Below, in pieces: positions 35,852 to 45,621 of a stretch of DNA of 64,000 nucleotides. The stretch's first letter is position 1, and every line of letters begins with the position of its first letter. Below the pieces are notes generated by a model. The model searched no databases, was not told the DNA's origin, and was given only the letters and a program-made list of their open reading frames with translations. The DNA is from Trichocoleus sp. FACHB-40 (lineage in GTDB: Bacteria > Cyanobacteriota > Cyanobacteriia > Cyanobacteriales > FACHB-T130). The stretch spans positions 62,001-126,000 of the forward strand of contig NZ_JACJPF010000046.1 in NCBI RefSeq assembly GCF_014695915.1, read 5' to 3'. A program made the position numbers and the translations under genes.

Positions 35852-38023
35852 TTAAGATAATACAAATTGATTCCGACCCTGTTCTTTAGCACGGTACATA
35901 GCGGAATCGGCATTTTTAATTAACGTATTTAGCTCATTACTATCGAGGGGATAGACGCTAATACCTATACTGACCGTTACGAAAACGGTATCTCCATCCA
36001 GCACGAAAGCGCGCGAGAGAGTTTCTAGAATCTTTTCTGCTACTGTAGCGGCATCTTGCACTTTCTTAATAGCTGGAAGAATCACCGTAAACTCATCGCC
36101 CCCCAAGCGCGAGACGGTATCGCTGCCGCGCAAGCAAGCCTTTAGCCGTTGGGCTACAATTTTTAGCAGCAAGTCGCCCTTATCATGTCCGAGGCTATCA
36201 TTAACCTGCTTAAAGCCATCCAGGTCAAGAAATAGAAGCGCAACCAACTGGTTATTGCTATTAGCCCATTGCAGAGACTGATGCAAGCAGTCGTGGAAGT
36301 GTTGCCGGTTGGGTAGGCCTGTTAGCGGGTCGTGATAGGCAAGATGACGCAACTGCATTTCTTCCTGTTTTAGTTCAGCGTTATCACGGGTCAATTCTGC
36401 TGCTGTTCGCTTCAGTTCTTCTTCCAACTGCTTGCGCTCAGTAATATCGCGAATCACACCGACTAAAAATATATTGCCAGCAGCATCTTTGTGAAGCGAC
36501 CTTTTGGTGGCAATCAGATGAGTATTTCCCAAGGCATCGGTAAATTCCTCCTCATTTTCCTGCTCCTTACCAGTTTGGAAAACCCGTTCGTTGTTCTCCC
36601 AAAAAACATCAGCTTCGTGTTTAGAGAAAAAGTCATAAGGGGATTTCTCAATTAATATTTCCAGGGGATAACCGCTGAACTTACAATATGCTTGATTTAA
36701 TATAATCCAGTGATGTTCTGTGTCTTTGACAAAAATTGGGTCAGGAATAGTATTAATCACTGTCTGCAAAAAGTCTTTAGAGCGTTTTAATTCTTCCTTG
36801 AGATAGGCTAGATGACCTGTGATGACAAGGGCAGATCCATTTAACGCCAGCAAAGGAGGAATAATAGGTATCCACCAACCAATTAAAAAGGCGAGATAAC
36901 AGATACCAATCAGACCCGTACCCGCCAAAAACATACTGATAACCGACTTTTTGGGAAAAGGCAATCGCCAACTAACACTGGCACCAATCCAGCACCAGCC
37001 GAAAATCCACAAAGCTTCTACTAGGTCAGACCAGGTATTGATTAAGGGGCGTCCATCGAGGGCGGCGGAGAGGATTTGACTTAAGAAATCGGCGTGCAAC
37101 TCAACGCCAGAAATGGGCTGTGCGGCCTTGACGAGATTATTGCTGTAAGGGGTGTAGAAGAAATCCTGAAGGCTGGAGGCGGTTGAACCAATCAAAACAA
37201 CGCGATCGCGCAACAAGCCAGGTTCTACGCGGTTGAAGAGAATGTCTGACATGGAGACAATCCGAAAGCTAGAGGGCCGGCGAAAGTTTGCCAAAATCTG
37301 ATATCCTTTGGCATCAGCCTGCACATAAGCACCGTCAGTGGACTCAAAGCGGCGAAACACAGCCTGACCCATCTGCAAATACCTGGGATTAACCCGCGAT
37401 CCTTTGGGGGTAATGCCTTCCGCCTTGAGATAGATTAAAGCCAGTTGGAGCGCAAAACTTGTATGCCGTTTGCCATCCACGTGCCAATACAGAAGACTGC
37501 GGCGTACCTTGCCATCAGGGTCAACGACAACATTATTAAAACCAAATTGGTTGTTCACCTTCAGCGGCGGTGGAGGTGGGACACCTAAGCTTTTTTCATC
37601 TGGAAGTAGTTCTATCCCTATCAAGTTGGGGATGGTTTCACAAGCTTTGATAAATTCCCTATAACCGGGTTTGACTGGCAGATCGCGATAAATATCTAGT
37701 CCAATAGCGCGAGGTTTGAAGGCATTTATTTTCTGCAACAAAGTTGCCATGACAGCATCAGGGATGGGCCATTGTCCCACCTGCTGCAAGTCTTTTTCAT
37801 TAATTTCGACAATAACTATTCGCTCGTTGGGAGATTCTGGGGGACGCAGACGAAATACTTGGTCTAAAGCAGACAATTCCCAGGACTGCAAAAATCCAGC
37901 AAAACGCAGAATGATAACGCAGCTCGCTACAGTCGAGGAGGTAAGTAGGACTCTGCGCTCTTGATGGAACCATTGCCTGAGTCTTGCCCATAAAGTTTGT
38001 TTCACTATCTGGGTTGGCTGCAC
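35852..38023 (-). CDS. CHASE2-PAS-GGDEF diguanylate cyclase
   Basis: This membrane receptor of 723 residues makes cyclic di-GMP. A first helix (about 27-45) leads to an extracytoplasmic CHASE2 domain (about 50-320). Three membrane helices (about 333-405), a PAS/PAC region (about 415-530) and a coiled coil follow. The GGDEF domain has an intact active site at residues 641-645 and an RGSD inhibitory site at 632-635, exactly five residues upstream, so product inhibition is expected. No EAL domain is present. The stimulus is unknown. The gene is monocistronic on the minus strand. Confidence 0.93.
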   Translation of the reverse strand: MQPTQIVKQTLWARLRQWFHQERRVLLTSSTVASCVIILRFAGFLQSWELSALDQVFRLRPPESPNERIVIVEINEKDLQQVGQWPIPDAVMATLLQKINAFKPRAIGLDIYRDLPVKPGYREFIKACETIPNLIGIELLPDEKSLGVPPPPPLKVNNQFGFNNVVVDPDGKVRRSLLYWHVDGKRHTSFALQLALIYLKAEGITPKGSRVNPRYLQMGQAVFRRFESTDGAYVQADAKGYQILANFRRPSSFRIVSMSDILFNRVEPGLLRDRVVLIGSTASSLQDFFYTPYSNNLVKAAQPISGVELHADFLSQILSAALDGRPLINTWSDLVEALWIFGWCWIGASVSWRLPFPKKSVISMFLAGTGLIGICYLAFLIGWWIPIIPPLLALNGSALVITGHLAYLKEELKRSKDFLQTVINTIPDPIFVKDTEHHWIILNQAYCKFSGYPLEILIEKSPYDFFSKHEADVFWENNERVFQTGKEQENEEEFTDALGNTHLIATKRSLHKDAAGNIFLVGVIRDITERKQLEEELKRTAAELTRDNAELKQEEMQLRHLAYHDPLTGLPNRQHFHDCLHQSLQWANSNNQLVALLFLDLDGFKQVNDSLGHDKGDLLLKIVAQRLKACLRGSDTVSRLGGDEFTVILPAIKKVQDAATVAEKILETLSRAFVLDGDTVFVTVSIGISVYPLDSNELNTLIKNADSAMYRAKEQGRNQFVLS

Positions 38024-38145
38024 GATTTTGCCAAAAGTTCAATTTTCTTATATAGACTATGGTGCTATAGCTTGATGGAATAGTGGTAGGAATATCTGTA
38101 TGAGCGATCGCTGCAAAACTTGCGCCTCCAATAGCAGCCCTCCCT

Positions 38146-38177
38146 TGCCAGAGCTAGAAGCATTTCTGGCTCTGGCA
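38146..38177. terminator. Hairpin downstream of the VKOR gene
   Basis: TGCCAGAGC pairs perfectly with GCTCTGGCA, with further inner pairing (AGAA/TTCT). It lies 39 bases past the stop of the minus-strand VKOR gene, ahead of the diguanylate cyclase gene. Confidence 0.6.
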
Positions 38178-38215
38178 TAGCGGGCGGTTTACCAGGCTTC
38201 TAGACACAAACTTTT

Positions 38216-39193
38216 TTAAGGAGCGGGCCAAGAATAATTGAAATTACGGGGGCCTTGATAGCCGGATAGATCGGCTAGTTTCTCCAAAGATTGGACACCA
38301 GCGACAGGTTGACCCTTAATTTGCCAGGTTGGGTAGCTTTTAATCCCAGCACTGACGCAGGCATCTGGCTGTGCGTTTTTTCCATCAGCAGCACACTCAA
38401 CTAGGCCGAGTTCATTGAAACCCTCTTTACCAAACAGCTGCTTTTGCTGGTAGCAATGGGGACACCAGTAAGCGCTATACATCTTGGCTCCAATTTGGTT
38501 GAGATGACGCGCCAGAGCAATTTCAGCAGGGCCGGATTTGGTGGTAACTTCCCAGCCAATCCCAGGCTGGGGCGAACCCACTGGATTAAGGATTGCACTG
38601 GGATCTTGATTGGGAGCTATCGGGTTCGTCGCCAGCGATGACTTTGTGCTGGCATAGACACCCAGAGTGCCAATTAGCGCCACCATGCCAACCACAATAC
38701 CAGTAAAGAAGAGTTGCCCGATATCTTCCCAGGCACGACCTATCAGCGTCAGCACCAACAGGCTAAAGGAGAACAAGGCGGAGGCAAGGCAATACAGACA
38801 AACGGCTTTAATTTCAAATGCCAGCAAATACAGTAGATAGCCGCTGAAAATGGTCATGGCAGTGCCACCAGCAAAAAGCAGCAGCCAAGTCCAGTTATCT
38901 AGTTTCGAGTGCAGGTCTTTCTTTTCGGCTGGGTTGACTGCCATTGGCGCTAGGGCGAAAGCCGCCATACCGATATAAGCCAGCAAACCAAACAAAGTTA
39001 GAGGTACACCAAAGACGGTTGCGTAGGGACTGGAGAGGACTTGTTCGCAGCCGGTGGTGGGACAAGCGGCTGCACCTCCTGTTAACTTAACAACGGTAAG
39101 ATAACCAGTTACTAAGGCACCTAAAAGAGCGATCGCAGCTATTAGAAGGCGCGACCAGCGATGAATCCAAGGAGTAGAACGTCGGCGACTCAT
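38216..39193 (-). CDS. VKOR-thioredoxin fusion, thylakoid disulphide-forming enzyme
   Basis: This bimodular oxidoreductase has an N-terminal vitamin K epoxide reductase domain with about five helices and a C-terminal thioredoxin-like domain, as in cyanobacterial and plant LTO1. From ATG 39193 it has 325 residues. The cysteine pairs are complete: Cys44/Cys49 in the loop, CLYC at 132-135 and CPHC at 244-247. It oxidises lumenal thiols and passes electrons to quinone. The frame is open to 39226, but the 11 extra residues are not conserved in character. It lies next to btpA; both proteins are linked to photosystem I in the literature. Confidence 0.92.
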   Translation of the reverse strand: MSRRRSTPWIHRWSRLLIAAIALLGALVTGYLTVVKLTGGAAACPTTGCEQVLSSPYATVFGVPLTLFGLLAYIGMAAFALAPMAVNPAEKKDLHSKLDNWTWLLLFAGGTAMTIFSGYLLYLLAFEIKAVCLYCLASALFSFSLLVLTLIGRAWEDIGQLFFTGIVVGMVALIGTLGVYASTKSSLATNPIAPNQDPSAILNPVGSPQPGIGWEVTTKSGPAEIALARHLNQIGAKMYSAYWCPHCYQQKQLFGKEGFNELGLVECAADGKNAQPDACVSAGIKSYPTWQIKGQPVAGVQSLEKLADLSGYQGPRNFNYSWPAP

Positions 39194-39315
39194 ATCAGTA
39201 ATGAGGTATGAGGACTGTAAGCGCAAGCTGAGGTATTAAGACGTAAAAAGTTTTAGTTGTTGTTTTTCGGGTTAATACACAACTAAAAACTAACAATTGA
39301 TTTCACAACTAACAA

Positions 39316-40176
39316 CTACAAACTGACAGAGGAAACTGACTTTTGTTCCGATTTTGCTGGAACGCTGCGTCGGGTTGCTTCCACAAATTGGCTAACGCGA
39401 ATCGGGTCAATCGGCTGCTCAATTCGCCCGTGGCGCTTGAGAGAACTGGAAACTATTACGCCGTCTGCTGCTTGCATCAGCGTCGAAATATTTTCCCAGC
39501 TGGCTCCACTGCCAATAAATACTGGCGTGCCATTGGCTGCGGCGCTTGCCAGTTCCAAGTCTTCGAGAGTGGGCGGGCTGCCTGTCGCCCAACCGCTGAG
39601 GATAACACCATCTGCTAACCCTCGCTCGATTGTCTCTTGTACGGCTGTTGTTAGATTCGGGGAACCCAATGGGCGACCATGTTTTACCAAAACGTCTGCC
39701 AAAATTTTGACATTGCTGCCTAGTTCTCGACGGTAGCGCAGCAGTTGATGCGCCTCTCCCTCGATCAGTCCTTGGTCGGTTGCCATCACGCCTGTGAGGA
39801 CATTGACCCGGATAAAGTGGGCTTGGACGCAGGATGCGATCGCGATCGCGCTATGAGCATCATTGCGTAACACATTGATCCCCACTGGTAGTGTTACCAA
39901 ATTCATCAGCCGCTGCACAATCAGGGTCATCGCACTGACAACAGCTGGATCTACCTGGTTTTTCGTAAAAGGGGCATCAAAAAAATTTTCTACAATAATG
40001 CCGTTCACGCCCCCAGCACTCAGCGCTGTCGCTTCTTGCTCAGCCCGATCGATAACCGCTTTCAGGCTTCCCCCCCAGCGAGGGGATGTCGGCAGCGGCA
40101 GAAGATGAACCACGCCAATAATTGGGTTCGGTGTCTTGAAGATTTGATTTAAGTCCACTTGTCTACCTGAAAACAC
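39316..40176 (-). CDS. btpA: Photosystem I biogenesis protein BtpA
   Basis: BtpA is a thylakoid-associated protein needed for stable accumulation of the photosystem I core. The 286 residues follow the BtpA/SgcQ family: PIIGVVHLLPLPTSPRWGG at the start, then GGVNGIIVENFFDAPF, INVLRNDAHSAIAIA and the TIM-barrel end IGSGASWENI. A polar Ser/Lys tail of about 20 residues is extra. It precedes the VKOR gene by about 120 bp on the same strand, and the two may be co-transcribed. Confidence 0.93.
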   Translation of the reverse strand: MFSGRQVDLNQIFKTPNPIIGVVHLLPLPTSPRWGGSLKAVIDRAEQEATALSAGGVNGIIVENFFDAPFTKNQVDPAVVSAMTLIVQRLMNLVTLPVGINVLRNDAHSAIAIASCVQAHFIRVNVLTGVMATDQGLIEGEAHQLLRYRRELGSNVKILADVLVKHGRPLGSPNLTTAVQETIERGLADGVILSGWATGSPPTLEDLELASAAANGTPVFIGSGASWENISTLMQAADGVIVSSSLKRHGRIEQPIDPIRVSQFVEATRRSVPAKSEQKSVSSVSL

Positions 40177-40617
40177 CGACGAATTTTTGCCACACCTGTA
40201 GGCTAACCTCCAGCGTCTGCAAAAATAGTAGTGAAATGAATCGCACCTCGGATGATGCCTCTATAGAATTTTATCTGTTTAAGCGGGTCTACCCCTTGAT
40301 CATTTTTGATCGCCAGTAGCTACTAGATTGGAGCATCGATTGAAAGTAAGGCTCCTTGGGGCATTCTTTTAAAATCTCTACCCTTGTCCACAAGGCAGGG
40401 TAGGGAGCTTCAACTAGAATTAGCTCTTAACCCCTTGGGGAAAGCAAATCAAGGTACTTTCTCACCAAGGCTAATTGCATTTCCACGATCTGCCTTTTTC
40501 CTCCCAGTCTGGCACACTTGGCTAGGTAGTACACCGCTGTGCGTTAAATTAAGTTACAATATTTTAGCCTTGAACGAACTAACAAATTTTTTTCCTACAA
40601 CTTTGCTTACAAACGGC
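40177..40617. other. btpA-rimO divergent spacer with an imperfect palindrome
   Basis: The 441-bp gap is formally open in the rimO frame from 40384, but that part has no conserved features. An imperfect palindrome at 40377-40404 (CTACCCTTG, TCCACAAGG, GCAGGGTAG) followed by GGGAGCTTCAACTAG looks like the right end of an IS200/IS605-type element. Promoters for btpA and rimO lie in the remainder. Confidence 0.45.
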
Positions 40618-41940
40618 ATGGGCAATAAGCCAACAATTGCGATATCCCACTTGGGGTGTGAAAAAAACCGAATAGATACCGAACATATGCTGGGTCTGCT
40701 GGTACAGGCAGGCTACCAAGTAGATACTAATGAAGAATTAGCAGATTATGTTATAGTAAATACATGCAGTTTTATTGAAGCAGCAAGGGCAGAGTCAGTC
40801 CGCACCTTGGTAGAACTGGCGGAAGCGAATAAAAAAATTGTGATCGCAGGCTGCATGGCGCAGCATTTCCAAGAGCAACTGCTGGAGGAATTACCAGAAG
40901 CGGTTGCAGTCGTGGGCAGCGGCGATTATCAGAAAATCGTCGATGTGATTCAAAGAGTTGAAGACGGCGAGAGGGTCAAACAGGTTTCATCTGAGCCGAC
41001 CTACATTGCCGATGAAACGACACCTCGCTACCGCACGACATCAGAAGGTGTCGCGTACCTGCGGGTAGCGGAAGGATGTGATTACCGCTGTGCGTTTTGC
41101 ATAATTCCTCATCTCAGGGGAAATCAGCGATCGCGCTCGATTGAATCCATCGTTACCGAAGCCCAACAGCTAGCTGCTGAAGGCGTACAGGAGTTAATTC
41201 TCATATCACAGATCACCACAAACTACGGTCTGGATATTTACAAAGAGCCAAAACTGGCTCAACTCCTGCGGGAACTAGGGAAAGTGGACATTCCTTGGAT
41301 TCGGATGCACTATGCCTATCCCACTGGTCTAACGCCCCAGGTGATAGAAGCAATTCAGGAGACACCTAACGTATTGCCTTATCTAGATTTACCCTTACAG
41401 CACTCTCATCCGGACATCCTCCGCGCCATGAACCGACCTTGGCAAGGACAGGTTAATGACCAAATCATTGACCGGATTAAAACAGCGCTTCCCGATGCTG
41501 TGCTGCGGACAACGTTCATTGTCGGATTCCCAGGCGAAACAGATGAACATTTTGAACATCTGCTGGGGTTCGTCGGACGGCATGAGTTTGACCATGTAGG
41601 TGTATTTACTTTCTCACCAGAGGAAGGAACCCCAGCGTACAACTTGCCCTCTCAACTCTCCCAAGAAGTGATGGAGGCACGCCGGGATGCTCTGATGGAA
41701 GTCCAACAGCCGATATCCTTGAAGAAAAATCAAGCCCAAGTGGGTAAGGTAATGGATGTTTTGATTGAGCAAGAACATCCAGAGACAGGCGAACTAATTG
41801 GTCGATCGACCCGGTTTTCCCCGGAGGTGGATGGATTAGTGTACGTTGAAGGCGATGCTCCTCTGGGATCGATAGTATCTGTAGAAATTACAGACGCTGA
41901 CATCTACGACTTATATGGTCATGTCGTCGCTCAATCCTGA
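40618..41940 (+). CDS. rimO: Ribosomal protein S12 methylthiotransferase RimO
   Basis: This radical-SAM enzyme adds a methylthio group to an aspartate of ribosomal protein S12. From ATG 40618 the 440 residues fit the family exactly. The first cluster ligands are Cys14, Cys50 and Cys79, and the radical-SAM motif CDYRCAFC has Cys154, Cys158 and Cys161. The C-terminal TRAM domain is present. The frame runs 78 codons further upstream, but that stretch is spacer sequence. Confidence 0.94.
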   Translation: MGNKPTIAISHLGCEKNRIDTEHMLGLLVQAGYQVDTNEELADYVIVNTCSFIEAARAESVRTLVELAEANKKIVIAGCMAQHFQEQLLEELPEAVAVVGSGDYQKIVDVIQRVEDGERVKQVSSEPTYIADETTPRYRTTSEGVAYLRVAEGCDYRCAFCIIPHLRGNQRSRSIESIVTEAQQLAAEGVQELILISQITTNYGLDIYKEPKLAQLLRELGKVDIPWIRMHYAYPTGLTPQVIEAIQETPNVLPYLDLPLQHSHPDILRAMNRPWQGQVNDQIIDRIKTALPDAVLRTTFIVGFPGETDEHFEHLLGFVGRHEFDHVGVFTFSPEEGTPAYNLPSQLSQEVMEARRDALMEVQQPISLKKNQAQVGKVMDVLIEQEHPETGELIGRSTRFSPEVDGLVYVEGDAPLGSIVSVEITDADIYDLYGHVVAQS

Positions 41941-42127
41941 AGGCTGAAGGATCAAGAATAAAAGCTCTCATGCTAAAAAATGAAGGCTGAAGCATAAAGA
42001 TAAAAGATAGTTTTATACTTCAAACTTCATACTGCTCTTACGCGCCCCTATCTCTATTATTCAGGCGCTTTGCTAACAATCGCTTCACTGCGAAATTGCA
42101 CACTGTACTAACTAAGAACAAACAACT

Positions 42128-43558
42128 ATGACTCTTTCGTTTACAAGCTTGGGACTATCAGAAGCCCGTGTTCAGCAGCTAGAAAAACTAGGCTTTACTG
42201 AGCCCACGCAAATTCAAACACAAGCGATTCCGCAGATGCTGGCAGGCCGGGATGTGGTAGGACAATCACAAACTGGAACTGGTAAAACAGCTGCTTTTTC
42301 GCTGCCAATTTTGGAGCGGGTAGATATCAAAAATCCCGCAGTCCAAGCTTTAATTTTGACACCGACACGAGAGCTGGCGCAGCAAGTCTCGCAAGCAATT
42401 CGCACCTTCACAAGCGAGCGCCGCTTGGGAGTGCTAACAGTATATGGTGGTCAATCGATTGACCGCCAGATCCAGTCCCTGAGAAAGGGCGTGCAAGTTG
42501 TGGTGGGAACACCAGGACGGGTGATCGACTTGCTAAATCGAGGCGACCTCAAGCTGGATCAAGTCAACTTTTTGGTTTTGGATGAAGCTGATGAAATGCT
42601 GAGCATGGGCTTTATTGATGATGTGGAAACCATCCTCAAGCAAGTTCCATCGGAAAGGCAAACGGCATTTTTCTCTGCCACGATGCCTCCCACAATTCAG
42701 AAGCTGATCGCTAAATTCCTGCGATCGCCTATTATGCTCACAGTGGAGCAACCCAAAGCAGCTCCATCGCGAATTAACCAAGTAGTCTACATGGTGCCGC
42801 GGGGCTGGTCAAAATCCAGAGCCTTGTTGCCCATCCTGGAACTAGAAGATCCCGAATCTGCTTTGATCTTCGTGCGGACGCGACGCACCGCAGCAGAACT
42901 CACCAACCAGCTGCAAGCCGCTGGACACAGTGTAGACGAGTACCACGGTGACCTGAATCAACAAGCACGGGAGCGTCTATTAATGCGGTTCCGGCAACAT
43001 CAGGTGCGCTGGGTGGTTGCAACAGATATTGCCGCACGCGGTTTAGACGTTGACCACCTGAGCCACGTAATTAACTACGATCTACCCGATAGCGTAGAAA
43101 GCTACATCCACCGGATCGGCCGTACTGGTCGCGCTGGTAATGGCGGAACAGCTATTTCTCTGATTCAGCCAATGGATCGGCGCAAGCTGGTGCTAATTGA
43201 GCGGAAAGTCCGCCAAACCCTGAAAATTGTCCCGATTCCCACACGGGCGGAAATTGAAGGGCGGCGTTTGGAAAAACTGCAAGCTCAGGTACGGGAAGTA
43301 TTGAGCGGCGAACGCATGGCTTCCTTCTTGCCAGTGGTCGCGCAGCTAGGTGAAGAATACGACGCTCACGCGATCGCAGCAGCAGCACTGCAAATTGTTT
43401 ACGATCAGACTCGTCCTTCTTGGCTGTCAAATGAGGCAGAAATGCCACTGGACGACCGTCAAGGTTCCAAGCCAAAGCTGGTCAAGCGCCCCAAACCAGA
43501 AGTCAAAAGTCAGGATACAGAGGTCAGAAGCCCGAAGCCAGAAGGAATTCGGAATTAA
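42128..43558 (+). CDS. DEAD-box RNA helicase (CrhR-like)
   Basis: This ATP-dependent RNA helicase has 476 residues. Motifs in order: the Q-motif region (GFTEPTQIQTQAIP), motif I QTGTGKT at about 48-54, PTRELAQQ, DEAD at 152-155, SAT at 183-185, and HRIGRTGRAG in the second RecA domain. The closest known cyanobacterial type is the cold-induced CrhR, but the symbol is withheld. The C-terminal 20 or so residues (KPEVKSQDTEVRSPKPEGIRN-like, split here as KPEVKSQDTE and VRSPKPEG) come from repeat DNA. Confidence 0.92.
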   Translation: MTLSFTSLGLSEARVQQLEKLGFTEPTQIQTQAIPQMLAGRDVVGQSQTGTGKTAAFSLPILERVDIKNPAVQALILTPTRELAQQVSQAIRTFTSERRLGVLTVYGGQSIDRQIQSLRKGVQVVVGTPGRVIDLLNRGDLKLDQVNFLVLDEADEMLSMGFIDDVETILKQVPSERQTAFFSATMPPTIQKLIAKFLRSPIMLTVEQPKAAPSRINQVVYMVPRGWSKSRALLPILELEDPESALIFVRTRRTAAELTNQLQAAGHSVDEYHGDLNQQARERLLMRFRQHQVRWVVATDIAARGLDVDHLSHVINYDLPDSVESYIHRIGRTGRAGNGGTAISLIQPMDRRKLVLIERKVRQTLKIVPIPTRAEIEGRRLEKLQAQVREVLSGERMASFLPVVAQLGEEYDAHAIAAAALQIVYDQTRPSWLSNEAEMPLDDRQGSKPKLVKRPKPEVKSQDTEVRSPKPEGIRN

Positions 43559-43787
43559 GTAGGGACTAGGGACTGGGGACTAGCAATAATTGTCCCCTGA
43601 ACCCCCCTCTGACCAAGCCGATTTTGGATTTTGCGGAGGTTCCAGCTCCGCCTCCGATGATTTTGGATTGGAAAGAACATCGGTAGAAACCTTTAATTAG
43701 GTCACAAATCGTAAATGTAAAATCTAAAATCTCCAAGCCCATAGCTTTAGCTATAGGATCAATCCAAAATCAAAAATCAAAAATCGA
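43559..43787. other. Repeat-rich spacer
   Basis: Between the helicase and threonine synthase genes lie GGGACTAGGGACTGGGGACTAG units (43561-43582), GATTTTGGATT units near 43620-43670 and a CCAAAATCAAAAATC array at 43762-43785. The outer GATTTTGGATT and AATCCAAAATC blocks are inverted relative to each other, forming a long imperfect hairpin. Confidence 0.6.
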
Positions 43788-44906
43788 TTGATTGCTGTGG
43801 TAACTGTATCTGCGACTAATTCTCCTGCCGTTAACGGCACCCCTGAACGCCCCAGTTGGCCTGGACTAATTGAGGCGTATCGGCAATATCTGCCTGTTAC
43901 ACAAACAACGCCAGTGGTGACGCTGCTGGAAGGCAATACTCCGCTGATTCCCGTTCCCGCGATCGCGCAAATTATCGGGAAACAGGTACGAGTTTTTGTA
44001 AAATACGATGGTCTCAACCCCACTGGTAGCTTTAAAGACCGGGGGATGACGATGGCGATTTCCAAGGCGAAGGAAGCCGGGGCAAAAGCTGTAATTTGTG
44101 CCAGTACCGGGAACACTTCAGCAGCAGCAGCAGCCTATGCCCGTCGCGGCGGGATGAGGGCATTTGTACTCATTCCCGATGGGTACGTAGCCTTGGGCAA
44201 ATTAGCCCAGGCTTTGCTGTATGGGGCGGAAGTTATGGCAATTAAGGGAAATTTTGACCAAGCGCTGGAAATTGTCCGGGAAATGGCACAGAGTTATCCG
44301 GTCACTTTGGTAAACTCGGTGAACCCCTACCGTTTGGAAGGACAGAAAACGGCGGCTTTTGAAATTGTAGAAGTTTTGGGAAATGCCCCTGATTGGCTCT
44401 GCATTCCCGTAGGCAATGCAGGGAATATAACAGCATATTGGATGGGTTTTTGTCAATACCATCAAGACGGGAAATGTGATCGCTTGCCTCGAATGATGGG
44501 ATTTCAAGCATCTGGCGCGTCTCCTCTAGTTACGGGGAAGGTAGTGACGAATCCAGAAACCTTGGCAACAGCAATTAGGATCGGTAACCCGGCAAATTGG
44601 GAGAAAGCGATCGCGACTCAACAAGCAAGCCTTGGGCAGTTCGCAGCAGTGACAGAGGAAGAAATTTTGGATGCCTATCGTATGTTGGCATCACAAGAAG
44701 GCATTTTCTGCGAACCCGCCAGCGCTGCTTCCGTCGCCGGACTTCTAAAGGTGAAAGACCAAGTTCCTGCGGGCGCTACCGTAGTGTGCGTCCTCACGGG
44801 CAACGGCCTTAAAGACCCAGATACGGCGATTAAACACTCCCAAAATTCATTTAAGCAGGGAATTGAGCCAGAAGTAGCAGCAGTGGCTCAGGCAATGGGA
44901 TTTTAA
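43788..44906 (+). CDS. thrC: Threonine synthase
   Basis: This PLP enzyme converts O-phosphohomoserine to threonine. The 372 residues contain the PLP lysine in [11 protein letters not shown] (Lys83 by this start), the [16 protein letters not shown] segment and the glycine-rich phosphate loop [12 protein letters not shown]. The start at TTG 43788 is uncertain because it overlaps repeat DNA; GTG codons at 43797 and just after are also possible. A perfect hairpin follows. Confidence 0.92.
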   Translation: MIAVVTVSATNSPAVNGTPERPSWPGLIEAYRQYLPVTQTTPVVTLLEGNTPLIPVPAIAQIIGKQVRVFVKYDGLNPTGSFKDRGMTMAISKAKEAGAKAVICASTGNTSAAAAAYARRGGMRAFVLIPDGYVALGKLAQALLYGAEVMAIKGNFDQALEIVREMAQSYPVTLVNSVNPYRLEGQKTAAFEIVEVLGNAPDWLCIPVGNAGNITAYWMGFCQYHQDGKCDRLPRMMGFQASGASPLVTGKVVTNPETLATAIRIGNPANWEKAIATQQASLGQFAAVTEEEILDAYRMLASQEGIFCEPASAASVAGLLKVKDQVPAGATVVCVLTGNGLKDPDTAIKHSQNSFKQGIEPEVAAVAQAMGF

Positions 44907-44923
44907 ATAATTAATGTCAGTTG

Positions 44924-44955
44924 GTATCGCCTGTCCTAGCAATGACAGGCGATAC
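44924..44955. terminator. Hairpin after thrC
   Basis: GTATCGCCTGTC pairs perfectly with GACAGGCGATAC across eight bases, in the 54-bp gap between convergent genes. There is no T-run, but the position suits bidirectional termination. Confidence 0.6.
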
Positions 44956-44960
44956 ATCTG

Positions 44961-45473
44961 TCAGTTGTCAGTTGTTGGTGGTTGTTTGCTTTTCCACTGA
45001 CCATTGACTCCTGACGCTGGACTTTCTTGGCGAGTCATGCGTTCGCGGCTAAGTCTATCTAAAGTATCCCCGATAGCCGTAGTGAGAGTTTTACGGGTTT
45101 GAGCATGACTTGCCTGTTCAGATTTTAAGTCGATTGCAAGGCGATCGCGCTCAACCATCGCCTCCATCAGTTTCGTTTTCAATTCCTCAAAGTTTTGCAG
45201 CTGTTCCACTTCCTCTACAATCGCCGCCACAGCACCAGGATCGTCCGCCTTGGGTTGTGGCAAACTTTGGATTTGCTGTAGTTGGCTTGTGAGCTTTTTA
45301 ATCTGTTGCTGAGCAAGACGTGCCTCAGTTCGGCGTTGCTGCGCTTCTGTAGCGTACAGCTGCCGCCAGGATGCAGCACTTTCTAGCGCCGCATCGCGAT
45401 CGCGCTCTAACTCTACTATTTGCTGTTTTAGCGCCTTAATTTCACTCAACCACTGCGATACCTCGTGGCTCAT
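44961..45473 (-). CDS. Coiled-coil protein of unknown function
   Basis: This 170-residue soluble protein is predicted as two coiled coils: about 5-70 (SEIKALKQQIVELERDRDAA onward) and about 82-140, with a PQPKADDPG break between. The last 20 residues are low-complexity. No enzymatic motif. ATG 45473 is used. The family appears to be conserved in cyanobacteria, but its role is not known to me. Confidence 0.6.
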   Translation of the reverse strand: MSHEVSQWLSEIKALKQQIVELERDRDAALESAASWRQLYATEAQQRRTEARLAQQQIKKLTSQLQQIQSLPQPKADDPGAVAAIVEEVEQLQNFEELKTKLMEAMVERDRLAIDLKSEQASHAQTRKTLTTAIGDTLDRLSRERMTRQESPASGVNGQWKSKQPPTTDN

Positions 45474-45621
45474 TAAAAACAGCTCCTCATCCGTTGCAAC
45501 GATCGATTCTGCAAAATTTGTCCAATCCTAATAAAACATTATGGATAATTTCGCCCGATCCCTGTAACCTTGGCGATTGATTTGGCACATTATAGGAAAC
45601 GTTGTAGCCAAAACCAAAATA

